From assembly GCA_036874045.1 (NCBI GenBank), contig CM072344.1, positions 12,992,501 through 13,056,500 on the forward strand: a stretch of 64,000 bases of DNA. Direction: 5' to 3'. Below, piece by piece: positions 59,011 to 64,000 of the stretch. The notes under the pieces are model-generated. The model saw only the letters and a program-made list of their open reading frames with translations, ran no database searches and was not told the origin of the DNA. The translations under genes and the position numbers were made by a program. Each line of letters opens with the position of its first letter. Position 1 is the first letter of the stretch. The stretch is from Cymodocea nodosa. Its lineage: Eukaryota > Streptophyta > Magnoliopsida > Alismatales > Cymodoceaceae.

Positions 59011-60920
59011 TCCATCCTATTGCTTCTTTATATTTCTTTACTACATCTTTTAATTTAGATATTTGATCTTCCTTTAAATCTGATGCAATAATGATTGAAC
59101 AAGTCCATTCTTCTTTCAGAAATATATTGGTTAATTCAAAAGGTAAATGTTTTAAATCTAGGTGTTGACCATTAGAAGCTAGAGCTCCTAATTTAACATT
59201 TTTGTCTTTCATATTAAACTATTCTTGGTCTCCGTCTACTTCTATGTTTAAGTTTCCATCTATATTTTGACTTCCTTCTAGATTTTCAATATCTAATTAC
59301 CTAATTAATTCTTCTTGAATCACATCTTCTAACATATCTCCTTCATCCTCTAGAAATTCTATAGTATGTAAGGACATTTCTAACTCCTCATCTCCTTCTA
59401 GTTTGAAAATATTTGATTGAGTATCCTTATTACCATACGCTAATTTTATCATTCCATTTTTCAGTTTATAATAGCCTCTGACGTTGCTAGAAATGACATT
59501 CCCAAAGTTAAAGATGTATTATGATTTTGATGCTTAATTTGTTGGGAATCCAAAACGACAGTATCAACAGGATAGATGAAGTTTTTTACTTTAATTAGGA
59601 CATTTTCTATTTTTCCTCAAGGGTGTCTTATACTTCTATCTGTTAATTGAATGACAGTCCTAGTAGAGATTAAACTTTCTAATCCAAGAGATACGAATAT
59701 ATCACTAGGCATAACATTTATACTTACACCTAAGTCTATGAAGGTTCTTTCCAAAATTGTATTACCTATTATGCATGATATAACAAGGATTCCTGGATCA
59801 AATAACTTTTTAAGAATTTATGGTATAAATAGAGAACTATTTTATTCAACTAAAAAGACTTTTCTTAACACTTTCCACTCTCTTTTCTTAATACACCAAT
59901 CCTTAAGAAATTTAGCACAATGTAGTATTTTCTGTAATAAATCTAACAAAGGAATGTTAATTTATACTTTTTCAAAAATTTCTCGCATTTTCTCTTATTT
60001 TTTAGGAAATCTTTGTTTTAATCTTTCAAGATAGGACACTAATGATTGTGATTTAAAATATTCTTTTTCTTTCATTTCTTTCTTTTGGTCATTTATAGTT
60101 TCATTTTTCGATTCAGATTTTTCTTCATTGATTTCTAAGTTTTCAGGTATTACATGTTCATCTTCATTTTGAAATTTGTTCTTACTTAGCTTCACTTTGT
60201 TTACTTTTTGAATTCTTGGTGGTACGTAAATTCCAAATCTTAATGTTACACAAATATCTTCTAGATTTTCAGCATTTTCATGATGTTCTTATATTACCGT
60301 TTCTTTCTTATGATTTTGATCTTTAATTGTTTCTATATAGTCTTCCATTGGATTACCTTTCTCAATTCCTATTCCATAGGTAATTTCTTTTATCTTTATG
60401 TTTTGTAAATTATGTACACTTTTGACATTGAACTTATCATTTGTGTTCTCATTTTTATCTTGCATAACTTGTAATTTCGTTGTAAATTCATTTAATACTT
60501 TTAGCTTTCTTTCCAAATTATCTAATCTCATTGCATTCAATTTTTGATCAATTTTCATTATTATTTTCTCAATTTCATAGATGATATCGATTTTAAGTTT
60601 TGAATAATTTTCTTTATAGTTTATTTGGTTGACTTCTTGTTGATAATACATGTATTGTTCCAATTTATCTAGGTTTTGTTCTAAACTATGTTTAAGTCTG
60701 TCATACTTATCCTAAACTTCTTTGTCTCTTAACATATTACTTGTTTTAAATTGACTATTGGTTGGGTAAACTATGGAATTTTCATACTCAGTTCTATTGT
60801 ATTGGATATAATTCATTTGTTGCTCATTTGATCTAACTATCTACAATCATCTTAGTTTCAAATAATCAGTAATGTCATGACCTTCCAAATTGCAAAATTC
60901 ACATATGCTAACTACAGGTT
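59011..60920 (-). pseudogene. Gypsy (Athila/Tat) gag-end, protease and start of reverse transcriptase
   Basis: The minus-strand order is: zinc knuckle I-C-E-F-C-N-L-E-G-H-D-I-T-D-Y near 60890 (last Cys changed to Tyr), a long charged gag tail with open pieces 60663-60289 and 60195-59995, then the aspartic protease with F-I-D-L-G-V-S-I-N-V-M-P-S-D-I-F (around 59750-59700) and V-I-Q-L-T-D-R-S. The reverse-transcriptase leader follows: L-K-H-L-P-F-E-L, S-I-I-I-A-S-D-L, K-K-Y-K-E-A-I-G-W (59156-59011). The RT is cut at A-I-G-W-M by an LTR start. Stops and shifts make it inactive. It is the only pol sequence of this type in the window. Confidence 0.85.
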
Positions 60921-61084
60921 TCAGAAATCTCTAGGCATAAGCATATATCATATTCTCAATGATAAGAACACACAACACTCCTTATGCTATGAAAACAAAA
61001 CAACACTACAGTTGCTTAACTTTTCAGTCTCCAACAATGACGTTAGAAAACTTGTTTGGGTAAATTTTGTTTGCTTTGATTATA

Positions 61085-62785
61085 TGTTTATAATTTCTTT
61101 TAGAAGTAAATAAACAATTTTCACAAATTAGATATTAAATCTAATTTATTTTTAACTACAAGTGCACAATGTCTATTGCATAAATGTACAGGTATAGGTC
61201 GATCCCACAAAGACTAAGTAAAAATTTTGTACTATTTTAATTTTTATGTGTATTGAATTACGCACTCCGTTGACTTACTGCTAAGTCCCTTGAGTTACAA
61301 TTAACTCAATGGACTACTCTTGTGGACTTAAGTTAACTCCACGAGCTTCACTAGTAACTTCCAATTAAATTTGCTGTTCACAAAGGAATTTGGCCATTCA
61401 TTGGGCAGTTCCATATAATGTAAACAACATCCATTAAGCTTTTAATGTTAGTTTATATAATATTTATCATTAATAAGCACTAACATTTAGATATTTCAAA
61501 TAGTAACCATATTAATTAGGATTTAGATTTTACCATATTAAACACTAACATAATACGAACTAGTTTCAATAATTTAGTAAACCAATTTTCACTTTTCTGG
61601 AATGAAATAAACATAAAACATTCAACATTACTGACAATACTGAAATTACTAACAATACTAAACAAACGATACAACACTGATTTGATAAATATAAAAACAT
61701 ATAATGAGTTTTTGGTTTGTTTTTGTTATGATATATTCTTGAACATGAACGAAAGGTAAAATGTAAAATTCTCTATTGACAATAAAAACTTATGACACTA
61801 CATGCGATGCGATTACACCACTGAAAACTTAATCACTTACTATCATGTGTCCCTCTCTCTATAGAATCGTGAACCAAGACTTGTAAATTGATCTTCTCTT
61901 CAATATATTTGTATTAACTCGAAACTAAGGCTAGAAGTTTTACTATCTCCTAAGAGATGATTCGGTGCTTGGTGAAAATGACTTCCCTTCCTACAACGCG
62001 ATCACTCTTCATAGTAGTTGTTAGTCACTATGTTTGGCTTGAAATTGACTCGACATTCGAAAAGTATCCTCACAAACCTTCAATGGTTGGTGATTGGTGG
62101 TGGTGTTGTAAAGCTTTAGGGAACTATCGACGCTTGCTATAGTTAGTGTGGTTCTCCACACACCATTCTTTATTCTTTCTCTTTTCCTTTAATATTTCTT
62201 TTAGTAATAACTGCTTCTGTCTAAATGATCAATTGGATATTCTTCCTTCAATTCAACAATGATGATTTCTTTTTCATTCCACGATTTAAATCCTATGTGA
62301 TACGTACAAAATTTTCTTATTTCTACAACTACTCACAATTGAATATTAGAAAATAACTAGTTTGTGGAGTTAGTGTAACTCAATAGATTTACCTTATTGA
62401 CTTAACCATAACTCAACGAACTTGATATAAATAATAATATATGTATCACGTGAAATAAAGAAATAACTTATAATTTTAAACTAAACTTTTTGATGGTAAA
62501 GGGGTGTTTCGAATATTTGCAAAATGTAACTCTCTGATGTCGAGACACATTTCAGATAGTTTACATCAAAACCTTCTAAAAGATAACTTAAGTCATGTAT
62601 TAAGGTTAAGACATGTGTCCTTCTAGAATCAATATACAAATTTATAATGTATAAAAATTTTGAGGGTTCGTAAACTTACCTTATAAAACCACACATAAAC
62701 TAGGCTTTCAATCTTTTAATACTTAATTAACACTAATTCCTTGAAATTATGCATATTCTTTAATTAAGGCATGTAATCGTGAAAT
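61085..62785 (-). repeat. LTR, minus orientation, 5'-truncated
   Basis: From 61085 (CTTTTAGAAGTAAATAAACA, the reverse of the LTR end region) to 62785 (CATGTAATCGTGAAATTATAAC). The first 100 or so bases of the LTR are missing and it abuts the eIF4G pseudogene. Taken with 58691-60920 it forms a minus-orientation element with two damaged LTRs. Confidence 0.7.
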
Positions 62786-62792
62786 TATAACA

Positions 62793-63381
62793 TTTTCACA
62801 GCAATGCATTGATCTCCTTGCAAACTTTAAGAATGGGCCTGATTTACCAAATGCTTTGATAAGTCTCTGTAAAGATTCATCATTCCCAAGTCATGCAAGG
62901 ATCATAGATTGGCTAGGTGGCCCTAGTCGAGTTGATTGTCATTCTATTAATGCTTTTGATGATGACAGATGATCAAAAAGTATTTCCTTCTCTTTTGTTT
63001 GTGATCTTCAGATGGATGGACATGGTCCTAGTTGTTAAGGATCCAATAATGGAATTTTGAGGAGTCATGGTGGGATTCTCCTAGGACTAGGACCATTGGC
63101 TCTTGTAGCACATGGTGTGATTTCACGGAATAATATTGATTCTGACAGGGGGCAACGTGCATCTGGAAGTCAGAGGGGATTGGTTCCTTCTCCTCACATG
63201 CTTACACAAATTATGCACAAAGCAGAGAATAGGTATGAAATAGGTAAGGTGTCTAGTGAGGAGGAAGCAAAGCAAAGGCAGATAAAATCTATCCTCAACA
63301 AGTTAAACCCCAGAACTTTGATAGACTTTTTGAGAAAGTCAAAGAAGTTGGCATCAACAGTGCAGATACTCTCACTAGTTC
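62793..63381 (+). pseudogene. Translation initiation factor eIF4G, pseudogene fragment
   Basis: One frame reads Q-C-I-D-L-L-A-N-F, R-I-I-D-W-L-G-G-P-S-R-V-D, D-D-D-R-stop-S-K-S, D-L-Q-M-D-G-H-G, then N-N-I-D-S-D-R-G-Q-R-A-S-G, L-V-P-S-P-H, and I-M-H-K-A-E-N-R-Y-E-I-G-K-V-S, E-E-E-A-K-Q-R-Q-I-K-S-I-L-N-K-L. This is the region of plant eIF4G up to the start of the MIF4G domain. TGA stands where Trp and TAA where Gln are expected, and a 1-nt deletion after K-L-N-P shifts the frame. In the restored phase the match goes on through L-F-E-K-V-K-E-V to T-L-T at about 63381. The left end follows a TTTCACAG resembling an intron end, so the fragment may be genomic rather than a retrocopy. The true gene would bind eIF4E and eIF4A in cap-dependent initiation. 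Confidence 0.85.
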
Positions 63382-64000
63382 AATGGCCTAAAACTTTGCC
63401 ACAAAGTGCATGAAATTCCCCCTTCAAGGCAACATGCACGGTACGTGAAAGGGCCTCCCTAGATGGTACGACGTCATTTGCATGCAATTACAATGGAAAA
63501 GACATGACTCAAACGACCAAAAGTGACGCCCAAAGTTCGTGAGAAGTCGCCTAGAAAAAATTGACTAATGACATTAGCAAACAGCTTGCTAACATCATCA
63601 AACGAAAGATGATGTCAACAGATAGTATGCTAACATCAATATATGGTATGCTTGCATCAGTAGATGGGAGGCGACATCAGCAGACGGAAAGATGATGTCA
63701 ACACTCCCGACGGCAGATTAACTAGCTAAATTGATCACCCAAGCTTGATTGACCTGCTACCACCAATTAATCGTGATCTAAAGTGGGATTAACTCGTGGT
63801 TTACCGGTTGAACTAGTAAACCCACAAGATTATCATGGGAATCTAGATCCCACAGATCTGGATTCATCAATCGATGTGGATTCGATGTAACGTTGGATTC
63901 ATCGTGGACAAGGACACATGGACGATTGAGATCATCCATGTACGAATGATTTGACAACCACGTGGAGGTTGTCGAACTACAACGATGGAGACCTCATCTC
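63382..64000. other. Sequence right of the eIF4G fragment
   Basis: No gene recognised. 63600-63710 has repeated GATGTCAACAG / CATCAGCAGA-like words and two TAGTATGCTA/TGGTATGCTT words resembling those in the epsin leader intron. A short hairpin GACAACC...GGTTGTC lies near 63952-63972. Confidence 0.4.

Overview
This is nuclear DNA from a flowering plant. The evidence is a large spliced gene with GT-AG introns, plant-type mobile elements (copia, Athila/Tat-type gypsy, LINE, hAT, MITEs), an F-box/FBA-type gene family and very AT-rich intergenic DNA. I cannot name the species.

Only one gene looks intact. It is a clathrin-adaptor epsin (EPSIN2/3 type, ENTH domain) on the minus strand. I could assemble 13 coding exons between 14949 and 3493, all with GT-AG junctions and continuous phase, giving 811 codons. 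A non-coding first exon ends at about 17311. One 5.1-kb intron holds a dead LINE. One intron/exon boundary has been tandemly duplicated.

Upstream of the gene (1-2450) is a decayed Ty1/copia gag-protease-pre-integrase stretch. From 18.2 to 23.3 kb lie AT-rich MITE-like elements, three of one family and one ending in a 44-nt poly-C run. A hAT element with a probable 8-bp target duplication sits at 24.96-26.74 kb. An element with long terminal inverted repeats and a degenerate repeat core sits at 28.77-29.48 kb.

From about 30.3 to 62.8 kb the window is one nest of a single LTR-retrotransposon family. Its LTR is about 2.2 kb and starts TGTTTAGAATG. Two solo LTRs are delimited by perfect 5-bp target duplications (TCCTT and AGTAG). 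The internal parts, read in the element's sense direction, are: an acidic ORF1 with a putative plant-transposon domain, a hairpin-rich spacer, an Athila/Tat-like gag, and then, where pol would be expected, an F-box plus F-box-associated (FBA) ORF, followed by a polypurine tract and an LTR. The F-box unit is present three times: one copy on the minus strand and two on the plus strand. The minus and plus units form a large inverted duplication centred near 44.61 kb. A separate minus-strand copy at 58.7-62.8 kb keeps gag-end, protease and the start of reverse transcriptase, and may be a relic of an autonomous partner. A SINE-like element headed by a 5S-rRNA-like sequence has inserted into one LTR, with an 11-bp target duplication.

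The window ends with a fragment of a translation-initiation-factor eIF4G pseudogene (62.79-63.38 kb), cut on its 5' side by an LTR. Almost all retroelement coding regions are dead. Their stop codons fall mainly where Gln, Trp or Arg is expected, as C-to-T decay of methylated DNA would produce.
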